Below, in pieces: positions 38,650-45,757 of a stretch of DNA of 64,000 nt (within the stretch, counting starts at the first letter, position 1; every line of letters starts with the position of its first letter). The stretch comes from Chitinimonas_A lacunae (GTDB taxonomy: Bacteria > Pseudomonadota > Gammaproteobacteria > Burkholderiales > Chitinimonadaceae). The notes under the pieces are model-generated. The model was not told the DNA's origin and searched no databases. It was given only the letters and a program-made list of their open reading frames with translations. The translations under genes and the position numbers were made by a program. The stretch covers positions 2,356,001 through 2,420,000 of the forward strand of contig NZ_JBHSBU010000001.1 of the NCBI RefSeq assembly GCF_042650885.1. The letters are read 5' to 3'.

Positions 38650-38738
38650 GCCATCCGCTCCTGTTAGCTGCGTGGACAAAGCCCGGATGATACAACGATT
38701 CTGCGGCGCAACAGTGTCTGCGTCCGGCCCGCTGAAAC

Positions 38739-38770
38739 GAAAAAAGCCGCCAGCTTGATGCTGGCGGCTC
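38739..38770 (-). terminator. Terminator after rpsI
   Basis: Minus strand stem AGCCGCCAG/CTGGCGGCT with a 7-nt loop followed by TTTTTTCG, about 50 nt after the rpsI stop codon. Confidence 0.9.
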
Positions 38771-38816
38771 TTCCGTCCGGCGCGAGCCGAAATCTCGAAC
38801 GAATGCGCAGAAACGC

Positions 38817-39209
38817 TTAGCGCTTCGAGAATTGCTTGCGACGACGGGCCTTGTGCAGACCGACCTTCTTACGCTCAACTTCACGAGCGTCACGAGTCAC
38901 CAGGCCAGCAGCCGACAGAGCGGGCTTCAGGGCGGTGTCGAAGTCGATCAGGGCACGGGTGATGCCATGGCGCACGGCGCCGGCTTGGCCGGTTTCGCCG
39001 CCACCGGTGACGTTCACCAGGATGTCGAAGGTTTCGAGGTTCTCGGTCAGCGCGAGCGGCTGACGGACAACCATGCGGCCGGTTTCACGCGAGAAGAACT
39101 CGTCGAGGGGCTTGCCGTTGACGACGATCTTACCGCTGCCCTTGGCCAGGAAAACGCGGGCCACGGCGCTCTTGCGACGACCCGTACCGTAGTAATACTT
39201 GCCTACCAT
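38817..39209 (-). CDS. rpsI: 30S ribosomal protein S9
   Basis: 130 residues with the family start YYGTGRRKSAVARVFL and the basic C-terminal tail ending KRRKQFSKR that reaches the ribosomal P site. Follows rplM by 28 nt in the universal L13-S9 operon. Confidence 0.98.
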   Translation of the reverse strand: MVGKYYYGTGRRKSAVARVFLAKGSGKIVVNGKPLDEFFSRETGRMVVRQPLALTENLETFDILVNVTGGGETGQAGAVRHGITRALIDFDTALKPALSAAGLVTRDAREVERKKVGLHKARRRKQFSKR

Positions 39210-39237
39210 TGCTGTCAGTCCTTAAACAAGTTTGCGA

Positions 39238-39666
39238 TTAGAACTCGAGGACTTTCGGCTGTTGCGCAACGTGCGGATGCTCGGCGCTGGCGTAGACCTT
39301 GAGTTTCTTGAGCATAGCGTAGCCGAGCGGGCCTTTGGGCAGCATGCCCTTGACGGCCTTCTCGAGCACACGCTCGGGGAAGCGTTGGTTCATTTCGGTG
39401 AACGAACGCTCATAGATACCACCCGGGTAGCCCGAGTGACGGAAATACTTTTTGGCCTGGGCCTTATCGCCGGTAACGCGGAGCTTGCCAACGTTAACGA
39501 CCACGATAAAGTCGCCGGTGTCAACGTGCGGGGTGTACTCGGCTTTATGCTTACCACGCAGGCGACGGGCGATTTCAGCGGCGAGGCGACCGAGCACCTT
39601 GTCAGTGGCATCGACCACGTACCAGTCGCGCTTGACCTCGTGCGGCTTGGCGGAGAAGGTTTTCAT
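39238..39666 (-). CDS. rplM: 50S ribosomal protein L13
   Basis: 142 residues: MKTFSAKPHEVKRDWYVVDA, LGRLAAEIARRLRGKHKAEY and the GMLPKGPLGYAMLKKLKVYA segment are typical. Start at 39666 has GGAAGAG upstream. It has its own strong promoter (next entry). Confidence 0.98.
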   Translation of the reverse strand: MKTFSAKPHEVKRDWYVVDATDKVLGRLAAEIARRLRGKHKAEYTPHVDTGDFIVVVNVGKLRVTGDKAQAKKYFRHSGYPGGIYERSFTEMNQRFPERVLEKAVKGMLPKGPLGYAMLKKLKVYASAEHPHVAQQPKVLEF

Positions 39667-39707
39667 GACAGCTCTTCCAGATTCGTTCGATTTACGGAAA
39701 GTCGGGC

Positions 39708-39737
39708 ATTGTATTTGCAAAAACAAAGCCCTGTCAA
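39708..39737 (-). promoter_or_regulatory. rplM-rpsI promoter
   Basis: Minus strand TTGACA (39732-39737), 18-nt spacer, TACAAT (39708-39713): a near-consensus sigma-70 promoter, with a predicted start about 35 nt before the rplM ATG. Confidence 0.85.
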
Positions 39738-39803
39738 ATGCCGGACTGACCGTGACAGATTTGACTCAACACTGCGCCGCGCCTGGACATCGCCTGGCCG
39801 GGC

Positions 39804-39907
39804 AAAAAAAAGCGCAACCCGATGGGGTTGCGCGCTAATTCCACCAAAGAAGGAGGATGGAGGAGACAACATCAAAGCACACACATTGCGTGCAATGCCC
39901 TAATGCA
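39804..39907 (-). ncRNA. Candidate Hfq-type small RNA with anti-Shine-Dalgarno seed
   Basis: A transcript of about 104 nt is predicted from a promoter at 39914-39942 to a terminator whose stem is GCGCAACCC/GGGTTGCGC (39812-39833) followed by eight T. Near the 5' end is a CATTG-CACG-CAATG hairpin. Between the two hairpins is an unpaired CU-rich stretch, TCTCCTCCATCCTCCTTC, complementary to AGGAGG ribosome binding sites. No ORF is present. It lies between the oppositely oriented osmC-like gene and rplM, which has its own promoter. The architecture is that of trans-acting sRNAs. Homology to a known sRNA family was not checked. Confidence 0.6.
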
Positions 39908-39913
39908 GTTCGT

Positions 39914-39942
39914 ATATTAATGGACTTCTGTCAGCTTCGCAA
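39914..39942 (-). promoter_or_regulatory. Predicted promoter of the candidate sRNA
   Basis: Minus strand TTGCGA (39937-39942), 17-nt spacer, TAATAT (39914-39919). Predicted start near 39907. The remaining gap to the OsmC gene at 40129 holds inverted repeats such as TTTTGCGC-AAC-GCACAAAA (39950-39967) and CAAAAGCC/GGCTTTTG-like pairs near 39998-40023, and must also carry the OsmC-gene promoter. Confidence 0.55.
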
Positions 39943-40128
39943 GCCAGTTTTTGTGCGTTGCGCAAAAACTTACTAACTCGAAGTAAAGTTACAAGCTCAA
40001 AAGCCGGTATTCGGCGGTTTTGAGCGCAAGGACTACATGACATAGCCATAAACCACTAAAACAATGCTTTAAGCATGTCGCGGCGCGACATAGAACCTAG
40101 ACAATCTGACTGAAAGGTAAGGAACGCG

Positions 40129-40548
40129 ATGCAAGCACGGGTAAAGTGGATAGAAGAGGCCAGTTTTCTTGCCGTCAGCGGCTCGGGCCATGCCGTATTG
40201 ATGGATGGCCCGCCCGATGCCGGTGGCCGCAACCTCGGCCCACGGCCGATGGAGATGCTGTTGATGGGCACAGCTGGCTGCACGGCCTTCGATGTGGTGC
40301 ATATCCTGAAAAAGAGCCGGCAGGAAGTGACCAACTGCGAAGTGAGCATCGAAGCCGAACGGGCCGAGGCAGAACCCAAGGTCTTCACCCGCTTGCACTT
40401 TCACTTTATCGTCAGCGGCCGCCAACTCAAGCCCGAGCAGGTCGCGCGCGCGATCAATCTGTCGGCCGAAAAATACTGCTCGGCCTCGATCATGCTCGGC
40501 AAGACTGCCACCATCAGCCACGACTTCGAAATCGTCGAACTGTCCTGA
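40129..40548 (+). CDS. OsmC/Ohr family peroxiredoxin-like protein
   Basis: 139 residues. The two conserved cysteines are Cys51 (GTAGCTAFDVV) and Cys117 (AEKYCSASIML), the redox pair of this family. Closer to the YhfA/OsmC branch than to Ohr by its start MQARVKWIEEASF. Likely reduces organic hydroperoxides or handles thiol stress. AAGGAA lies upstream of the ATG. Confidence 0.88.
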   Translation: MQARVKWIEEASFLAVSGSGHAVLMDGPPDAGGRNLGPRPMEMLLMGTAGCTAFDVVHILKKSRQEVTNCEVSIEAERAEAEPKVFTRLHFHFIVSGRQLKPEQVARAINLSAEKYCSASIMLGKTATISHDFEIVELS

Positions 40549-40570
40549 TCCGACAGCTCCGACAATGCTG

Positions 40571-40611
40571 TGGACTGCCGCAATCCAAGGAGCGGCAGTC
40601 CACATTTATTT
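40571..40611 (+). terminator. Terminator after the OsmC-like gene
   Basis: 11-bp perfect stem (40571-40581 with 40592-40602, 10-nt loop) followed by CATTTATTT, which is the start of AT-rich repeat copy E. Confidence 0.65.
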
Positions 40612-40661
40612 CTAAATATATATAGCTACTCATCTAGCACCCATTTTGCAGCAAATATTTA
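40605..40661 (+). repeat. AT-rich dispersed repeat, copy E
   Basis: 57 bp from TTTATTT; its 3' end provides the TAA stop codon of the MFS gene (-) at 40659-40661. Shares ATCTAGCA with copy B and TTTGCAG with copies B and C. CAGCA/TGCTG can pair at its end. Confidence 0.6.
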
Positions 40662-41951
40662 TGCTGTGACGGTGTTCAAGCCCGGTGCCGCTGGTTCAAG
40701 CTCTTCGACCTTTTTTGGCAGGCTGTGCAGATGACGCACCGGGGAGCGGCATACCACCATGGCCGCCAGCACCATGCCTCCCAGCCCGATAGCCAGCAAG
40801 GCCGGGCGCAGCCCCAGGGTAGAGCCCAAGCCGCCACCGATCAGTGCGCCCAGCGGTGCCGGCGTGACCGTCAGAAAACGCATCGAGGCGATCATCCGGC
40901 CCAGCAGTGCATCAGGCGTCAGCGCCGCCCGGGCTGCCAGATAGTGGATCGAGAACAGGGTGGCGCCAAAGGCCAGCAAACCCTCGACGGCACTAAACCA
41001 GAACATGGTCGGCCCGCTGCGTGGAATCAGCGAGAACAGCAGCCAGGCCAATGCCGTGAAAGCCATTCCCCAACCCATCATCGGTCCCACGCCGAAGCGC
41101 TCCCCCAGCCGCTCGGCCGTCAGGGCCGCCACCAGACTGCCCAGGCCGCCCAACATAAAGCACATCCCCATCTGTGCAGCGCTCAGGCCCAGTTCACGGG
41201 TAGCGAACAGCACCAGCAGCGCCATCAGCATATGGAACAGCAACTGCCACAGTGCCGCCTGTAGCGCGAGCACGCGCAATAAGGGGGTGCGGCGGATAAA
41301 GGACAAGCCGGCACGGATATCCTCCATCACCGAGCGCTGCCGATCAGGTTGCGGTTCGGGTTCTGCCGTGCGGATCCGGGTCAGGATCAGCGCCGAGACC
41401 AGAAAGCTCAGTGCATCGAACAGCAAGGCAATGGGTGCCGTCAGTATCTGCACCAGCAGACCGGCCAGACCAGGTGCCGTCACCTGAGCGGTCGAGGCGG
41501 TGGTCATCAGCTTGCTGTGGGCTTCGACCAGCCGCTCGCGCCCGACCAGGGTGGCGACATAGCTTTGATGGGCCGAGCCGCCGAATACTTCGGTAGTGAC
41601 ATGGAGAAAACCCACCAGAAACAGCACCTCCATGCTGAGCCAGCCACCCCATACGGCAAGCGGGACCAGCAGCAGGATCAGCGCAGCGGCGATGTCCCGG
41701 CCCAGCATCAGGGGCATGCGGCGCTGCCGGTCGATCAGTACGCCTGCATGCAGGCTAAACAGTGCAAACGGCAGCATCTCCACCGCACCCAGAATCCCCA
41801 TCTGCATCGGCGTGGCGTTGAGCATCACAGCGGCGGTGAGCGGCAGGGCCAGTTGGGTGATATGCGAACCGAAATCCGAAATTCCCTGGGCCAGCCATAA
41901 CTTCAGAAAATCTGGATGTCGCCACAATCCAGTCAATCGAAACCGAAACAT
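40659..41951 (-). CDS. MFS transporter (MFS_3/enterobactin-exporter-like)
   Basis: 430 residues with about 10-12 membrane helices. The start FRLTGLWRHPDFLKLWLAQGISDFGSHITQLALPL and the IDRQRRMPLMLGRDIAAA motif A region are typical of the MFS_3 group that includes enterobactin exporter EntS and macrolide efflux proteins. Substrate unknown; no siderophore or resistance gene is adjacent. The stop codon lies in an AT-rich repeat. Confidence 0.85.
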   Translation of the reverse strand: MFRFRLTGLWRHPDFLKLWLAQGISDFGSHITQLALPLTAAVMLNATPMQMGILGAVEMLPFALFSLHAGVLIDRQRRMPLMLGRDIAAALILLLVPLAVWGGWLSMEVLFLVGFLHVTTEVFGGSAHQSYVATLVGRERLVEAHSKLMTTASTAQVTAPGLAGLLVQILTAPIALLFDALSFLVSALILTRIRTAEPEPQPDRQRSVMEDIRAGLSFIRRTPLLRVLALQAALWQLLFHMLMALLVLFATRELGLSAAQMGMCFMLGGLGSLVAALTAERLGERFGVGPMMGWGMAFTALAWLLFSLIPRSGPTMFWFSAVEGLLAFGATLFSIHYLAARAALTPDALLGRMIASMRFLTVTPAPLGALIGGGLGSTLGLRPALLAIGLGGMVLAAMVVCRSPVRHLHSLPKKVEELEPAAPGLNTVTA

Positions 41952-42104
41952 TATCTAACCCTTATAAAAGAACAGGTCGCCGCGCCGGCAGCAAACGGCC
42001 AGACGCAGTGCGACGAACGGCGAGGCATGCCTTCGACAGGCAGCGACGCCAACCAGGATAAAAAGTGTTAAGAAAGCGGCCAGGGCCGCGGGATTACGTT
42101 TGGC

Positions 42105-42722
42105 TTAAAAACGGTATGCCGCCAACGTCATGACTTTGGAGACCTGACGCATCAGCATGGGCACTGGTGCCGGCAACTCGGCGGCGCCCAGCTCGACCGC
42201 ACGGTCGGCATGGGACAGCTCGTCAGCGTGCATCTGCTCGACAATGGCCCGGCTTTTGGCATCTTGCACCGGCAGGGTGCGCAGATGACCGGCGAGATGG
42301 CTGCCTACCTGGCGTTCGGTCTCGGCGAGGAAGCCGAGATTCCAGCGGTCGCCGACCACACCGGCGGCGACGCCCATGGCCAGCGAACCGGCATACCACA
42401 GCGGATTGAGGACGCTTTTATGGCTGCCGAGTTCCGCCAGCCGGCGCTCGGTCCAGGCCAGATGCTCGGTTTCTTCCTGGGCGGCCTGCTCCAGGGCACG
42501 CCGTGCCTCGGGATCGCGGGCGGTCAACGCCTGTCCCTGGTACAGCGCCTGGGCACAGACTTCGCCACAATGGTTGACCCGCATCAACGCGGCAGCATGT
42601 CGCTTTTCTTCGGGGGAGAGGTCGGCTTCGTCGAGGTGAGCATCGGGGTGCGGACGCACGCTGGTAGCCGGAGCGAAAACCGTACGCAGAGCCTTGTCGA
42701 ATTCGATGATGAACTTGTCCAT
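42105..42722 (-). CDS. coq7: 2-polyprenyl-3-methyl-6-methoxy-1,4-benzoquinol hydroxylase (Coq7)
   Basis: 205 residues. Di-iron monooxygenase of ubiquinone synthesis, the alternative to UbiF. Iron ligands lie in NHCGEVCAQALYQGQ, QEETEHLAW and QMHADELSHAD, giving the repeated ExxH pattern. Coq7 in place of UbiF is usual in beta- and some gammaproteobacteria. Confidence 0.95.
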   Translation of the reverse strand: MDKFIIEFDKALRTVFAPATSVRPHPDAHLDEADLSPEEKRHAAALMRVNHCGEVCAQALYQGQALTARDPEARRALEQAAQEETEHLAWTERRLAELGSHKSVLNPLWYAGSLAMGVAAGVVGDRWNLGFLAETERQVGSHLAGHLRTLPVQDAKSRAIVEQMHADELSHADRAVELGAAELPAPVPMLMRQVSKVMTLAAYRF

Positions 42723-42855
42723 GGCGCGCCCCTTTGCAAACCAAACGAAACCGTTGGAAACCCAGCCAGACCGGCCAGGCGAACCGGCATTCTAGCAGGG
42801 AAGCCTACGACGCTGTGCTATGATCGGCGCCTGTGCGTTCAAAAAATTCAAAGCC

Positions 42856-43422
42856 ATGCGCCATCTGCTCCTTGCTGCCGTAATCGGCCTCGCTGCCCTG
42901 CCCGCTCAAGCTGCCAATCCCCATGTGCTGCTCAGGACCAGCAGCGGTGAGATCGAGGTGGAGGTGTTTCTCGACAAGGCGCCGACTTCGGCCCTTAACT
43001 TCCTTAAGTACGTTCAGTCGGGTCAGTACACTGGCACGATTTTCCACCGCATCATTCCGGGCTTTGTGGTCCAGGGTGGTGGGATGTTGCCCGATATGAG
43101 CGAAAAGCCGGTCCGTGCCAGCATCGTCAATGAAGCGAAGAACGGCCTCTCCAACACGCGTGGCACGCTGTCGATGGCCCGTACCATGGCGCCGCACAGC
43201 GCCAGTGCCCAGTTCTATATCAATCTGGCCGACAACGTCCGGCTCGACTACCGTGACGAAAGCCCGCGTGGCTGGGGTTACGCCGTATTCGGCCGCGTAG
43301 TGCGCGGTATGGAGGTGGTGGACAAGATGGCTCAGGTGCCGACGGGCAATGTCGGCGAACACCAGAACGTCCCGCAGACCCCCATCGTATTGGAACAGGC
43401 CGGCGTGCTCCCTGCCCGGTAA
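42856..43422 (+). CDS. ppiA: Periplasmic peptidyl-prolyl cis-trans isomerase (cyclophilin A type)
   Basis: 188 residues. Signal peptide MRHLLLAAVIGLAALPAQA, then the cyclophilin core (GTIFHRIIPGFVVQGGGMLPD, SASAQFYINLADN, YAVFGRVVRGMEVVD). Catalytic Arg in FHRIIPGF is present. Probably assists folding of exported proteins. Start at 42856 preserves the signal peptide, though the ribosome binding site is weak. ppiB follows after 18 nt. Confidence 0.92.
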   Translation: MRHLLLAAVIGLAALPAQAANPHVLLRTSSGEIEVEVFLDKAPTSALNFLKYVQSGQYTGTIFHRIIPGFVVQGGGMLPDMSEKPVRASIVNEAKNGLSNTRGTLSMARTMAPHSASAQFYINLADNVRLDYRDESPRGWGYAVFGRVVRGMEVVDKMAQVPTGNVGEHQNVPQTPIVLEQAGVLPAR

Positions 43423-43440
43423 ATCGCAAAGGAATTCCCC

Positions 43441-43938
43441 ATGACCCGCGTCAATCTGCATACCAACCACGGCCTGATCGTCCTCGAACTCGACGAAGCC
43501 AAAGCTCCCAAGACCGTGGCCAATTTTCTCGAATACGTCCAGAGCGGCCATTACAACGGCACGCTGTTCCATCGGGTGATCGGCGACTTCATGATCCAGG
43601 GCGGTGGTTTCGAACCTGGCATGCAGCAGAAGCCCACCCAGGCACCGATCCCCAATGAAGCCGCCAACGGCCTGCGCAACGATAAGTACACGATTGCCAT
43701 GGCCCGCACCCCGGAACCGAACTCGGCCACCAGCCAGTTCTTCATCAATGTGGAAGACAACACCTTCCTCAACTACACCGCCCCAACCCCGCAAGGCTTC
43801 GGCTATTGCGTGTTCGGCCGGGTAGTCGAGGGCATCGATGTGGTGGACAAGATCAAACAGGTCGAAACCACCATTCACGGTCCGCACAAGAACGTCCCGG
43901 TCAAGGACGTGATCATCACCAGCGCCGAACTCGCCTGA
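43441..43938 (+). CDS. ppiB: Cytoplasmic peptidyl-prolyl cis-trans isomerase (cyclophilin B type)
   Basis: 165 residues without a signal peptide: GTLFHRVIGDFMIQGGGFEPG, SATSQFFINVEDNTFLNY, FGRVVEGIDVVDKIKQVET. AAGGA lies 8 nt before the ATG. The ppiA-ppiB-lpxH order on one strand suggests a single transcript with a weak terminator after ppiB. Confidence 0.95.
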   Translation: MTRVNLHTNHGLIVLELDEAKAPKTVANFLEYVQSGHYNGTLFHRVIGDFMIQGGGFEPGMQQKPTQAPIPNEAANGLRNDKYTIAMARTPEPNSATSQFFINVEDNTFLNYTAPTPQGFGYCVFGRVVEGIDVVDKIKQVETTIHGPHKNVPVKDVIITSAELA

Positions 43939-43947
43939 TCTCCTTCC

Positions 43948-43970
43948 CGCCCGGCGCCAGCCGGGCGTTT
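43948..43970 (+). terminator. Weak terminator after ppiB
   Basis: CGCCCGGC-GCCA-GCCGGGCG followed by only TTT, six bases before the lpxH start codon. It may reduce rather than stop transcription into lpxH. Confidence 0.5.
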
Positions 43971-43975
43971 GCCCT

Positions 43976-44752
43976 ATGTCTGCCCGTCCCCTGCTGTTTG
44001 CTTCCGACTTGCATCTCTGTGATGCCGACCCGGACACGGTCGAGTCCTTTCTAGCGTTTCTGGCCGGACCGGCCCGTCACGCCGCCGCGCTCTATCTGCT
44101 TGGCGACGTGTTCGAGTATTGGGCAGGCGACGATGACGACGATCCGCTACCGCAGCGTATTGCCGCAGCGCTGGCTGAACTGAGGGCGCAGGGCGTGCCG
44201 GTTTATCTGCAACACGGCAACCGCGACTTCCTGCTCGGCCAGACCTTTGCCGAACAAGCGGGTCTGACCCTGCTGCCCGATCCCTACCCGATCGAGGCCC
44301 ACGGCCGCTTATTGCTGTTGAGCCACGGCGATCTGCTGTGCACCGACGACACGGCTTATCAGTCCTTTCGCCGCACAGTGCGCGAACCAGCCTGGCAAGC
44401 GGCGTTTCTGGCCCGGCCGCTGAGTGAGCGCCGTGCCGAGATTGCCCGTATCCGCCAGGCCAGCGAAGCGGCCAAGCGCGATAAACCGGTCGAGATCATG
44501 GATGTGAACCGTGAAGCGGTCAGCCGTCTGCTGGCGGCCTATCCGGGTCATCATCTGGTCCATGGTCATACCCATCGGCCGGCCCGGCATAGTCATGAAG
44601 TCCAGCATGCATTAAGGCAACGCTGGGTGTTGCCGGATTGGCACAGAGGTGCAGGTGGATATCTGGTGGCAGAGCCCGATGGGCTATATCTGGTTGCAGT
44701 CAGGCAGGATGCGGCTTGGGCAAAATTCACGGTTGACAACGAAGACCGGTAA
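43976..44752 (+). CDS. lpxH: UDP-2,3-diacylglucosamine diphosphatase
   Basis: 258 residues. Metallophosphoesterase that forms lipid X in lipid A synthesis. All motifs are visible: FASDLHLCDAD, LLGDVFEYWAGDD, QHGNRDFLLG, LLSHGDLLCTDD and LVHGHTHRPARH. No ribosome binding site is clear; the start is inside the ppiB terminator tail, implying coupling or a short leader. Confidence 0.95.
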   Translation: MSARPLLFASDLHLCDADPDTVESFLAFLAGPARHAAALYLLGDVFEYWAGDDDDDPLPQRIAAALAELRAQGVPVYLQHGNRDFLLGQTFAEQAGLTLLPDPYPIEAHGRLLLLSHGDLLCTDDTAYQSFRRTVREPAWQAAFLARPLSERRAEIARIRQASEAAKRDKPVEIMDVNREAVSRLLAAYPGHHLVHGHTHRPARHSHEVQHALRQRWVLPDWHRGAGGYLVAEPDGLYLVAVRQDAAWAKFTVDNEDR

Positions 44753-44847
44753 TTGTTCCCCACCCCGTTGACTTCGCCATCGGTTGGCCTAGACTAGGCC
44801 GCATTGTGCACTGCACCGGTGCGCTCACAGAGAAATTCCAGGTAGTC

Positions 44848-45336
44848 ATGCAAGCTCCTTATGCGCTTTGGCCCGATCTGGGTCTCGATTTGTTCAATAA
44901 TGGTGCGGATCTGGCCATGCGCAATGCCGAGCGCTGGTGGACCGCCCAAATTGATGGTTGTCGCGAATGGCTCGAATGCATCAGCGAAACCGATTGCCAA
45001 CCTACCCGCAAGGTCGAACGCCAGATGGATCACGCCGTGCATTTCGGCTGTGAACTGCTGGTCGCTCAGGTTGCCGCGCTCAACGACAGTCTTCATCTGG
45101 TCGAGCGTGCCGTAGCCGAAAGCCAGAAGACCCTGCTTCAGCGCCTCGACCTACCCGGCGCTGTCAAACCCGCCCTGGCGCCGGTCCGTTCTGCGGTATG
45201 TGTCAGTGGCTGTGCTTACGACTCGATGTCCAAGGCGACCCGGCAGGTCGCCAGCTTCGCCAGCAGCCGGTTCTCGGCTGCGGCAGTCAATGCCTTGCAC
45301 CAGGCACGCGACAAAATCACCGAAACCAATAGCTGA
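44848..45336 (+). CDS. Phasin-like protein
   Basis: 162 residues, almost entirely helical, resembling phasin-family proteins that coat polyhydroxyalkanoate granules (ISETDCQPTRKVERQMDHAV, AVAESQKTLLQRLD then a C-terminal amphipathic helix). The match is to general character rather than a firm motif, so the call is tentative. Start at 44848 has AGG upstream; an upstream ATG adds 14 residues. No phaC gene is visible nearby. Confidence 0.5.
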   Translation: MQAPYALWPDLGLDLFNNGADLAMRNAERWWTAQIDGCREWLECISETDCQPTRKVERQMDHAVHFGCELLVAQVAALNDSLHLVERAVAESQKTLLQRLDLPGAVKPALAPVRSAVCVSGCAYDSMSKATRQVASFASSRFSAAAVNALHQARDKITETNS

Positions 45337-45757
45337 CCCACCCCGCTCATTTGCCGCCATCGCCGCCGCCTCTTTTTTGCGGCGGCTGTCCTATCTGCAG
45401 CGCAGTTAAAAAATAGCGCCCAGGCTCCGCAAGACATCATGCTCCTTACAAGAGAAATGGAATAACCTCTCCATTTCCATCAGCACATTCCAATAAGGTA
45501 TCTTACTGGACTTACCAAAAACGGTGTTTTCTAAACGCCGTTTTACATTTCATGCGTTGCGCATGAATACCACTTGCTATTTTCTGCTTACACCCACCTT
45601 AACGATTGCACCAAGGTACTGATTTGGTGGCAATTTAATGCCATTCTCATTTTTAAACTGTTCAGATACCACATCATGACCATTGAAAAGCACAAATGCA
45701 TATGCCATGGTATCAAAGTTGTCTTATTACACTGATAACCATCCCCAGGAGATACCC
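45337..45757. promoter_or_regulatory. Chitinase upstream region with several palindromes
   Basis: 421 nt. A stem GCCGCCGC/GCGGCGGC (45362-45386) with a T-rich loop follows the phasin-like gene and may terminate it. Further on are GAAATGGA/TCCATTTC (45454-45477), AAAACGG/CCGTTTT (about 45511-45546), TTCATGCG-TTG-CGCATGAA (45549-45567) and TGGCA/TGCCA (about 45626-45641). The region is AT-rich, holds no supported ORF and probably carries the chitinase promoter and operator sites. Confidence 0.5.
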
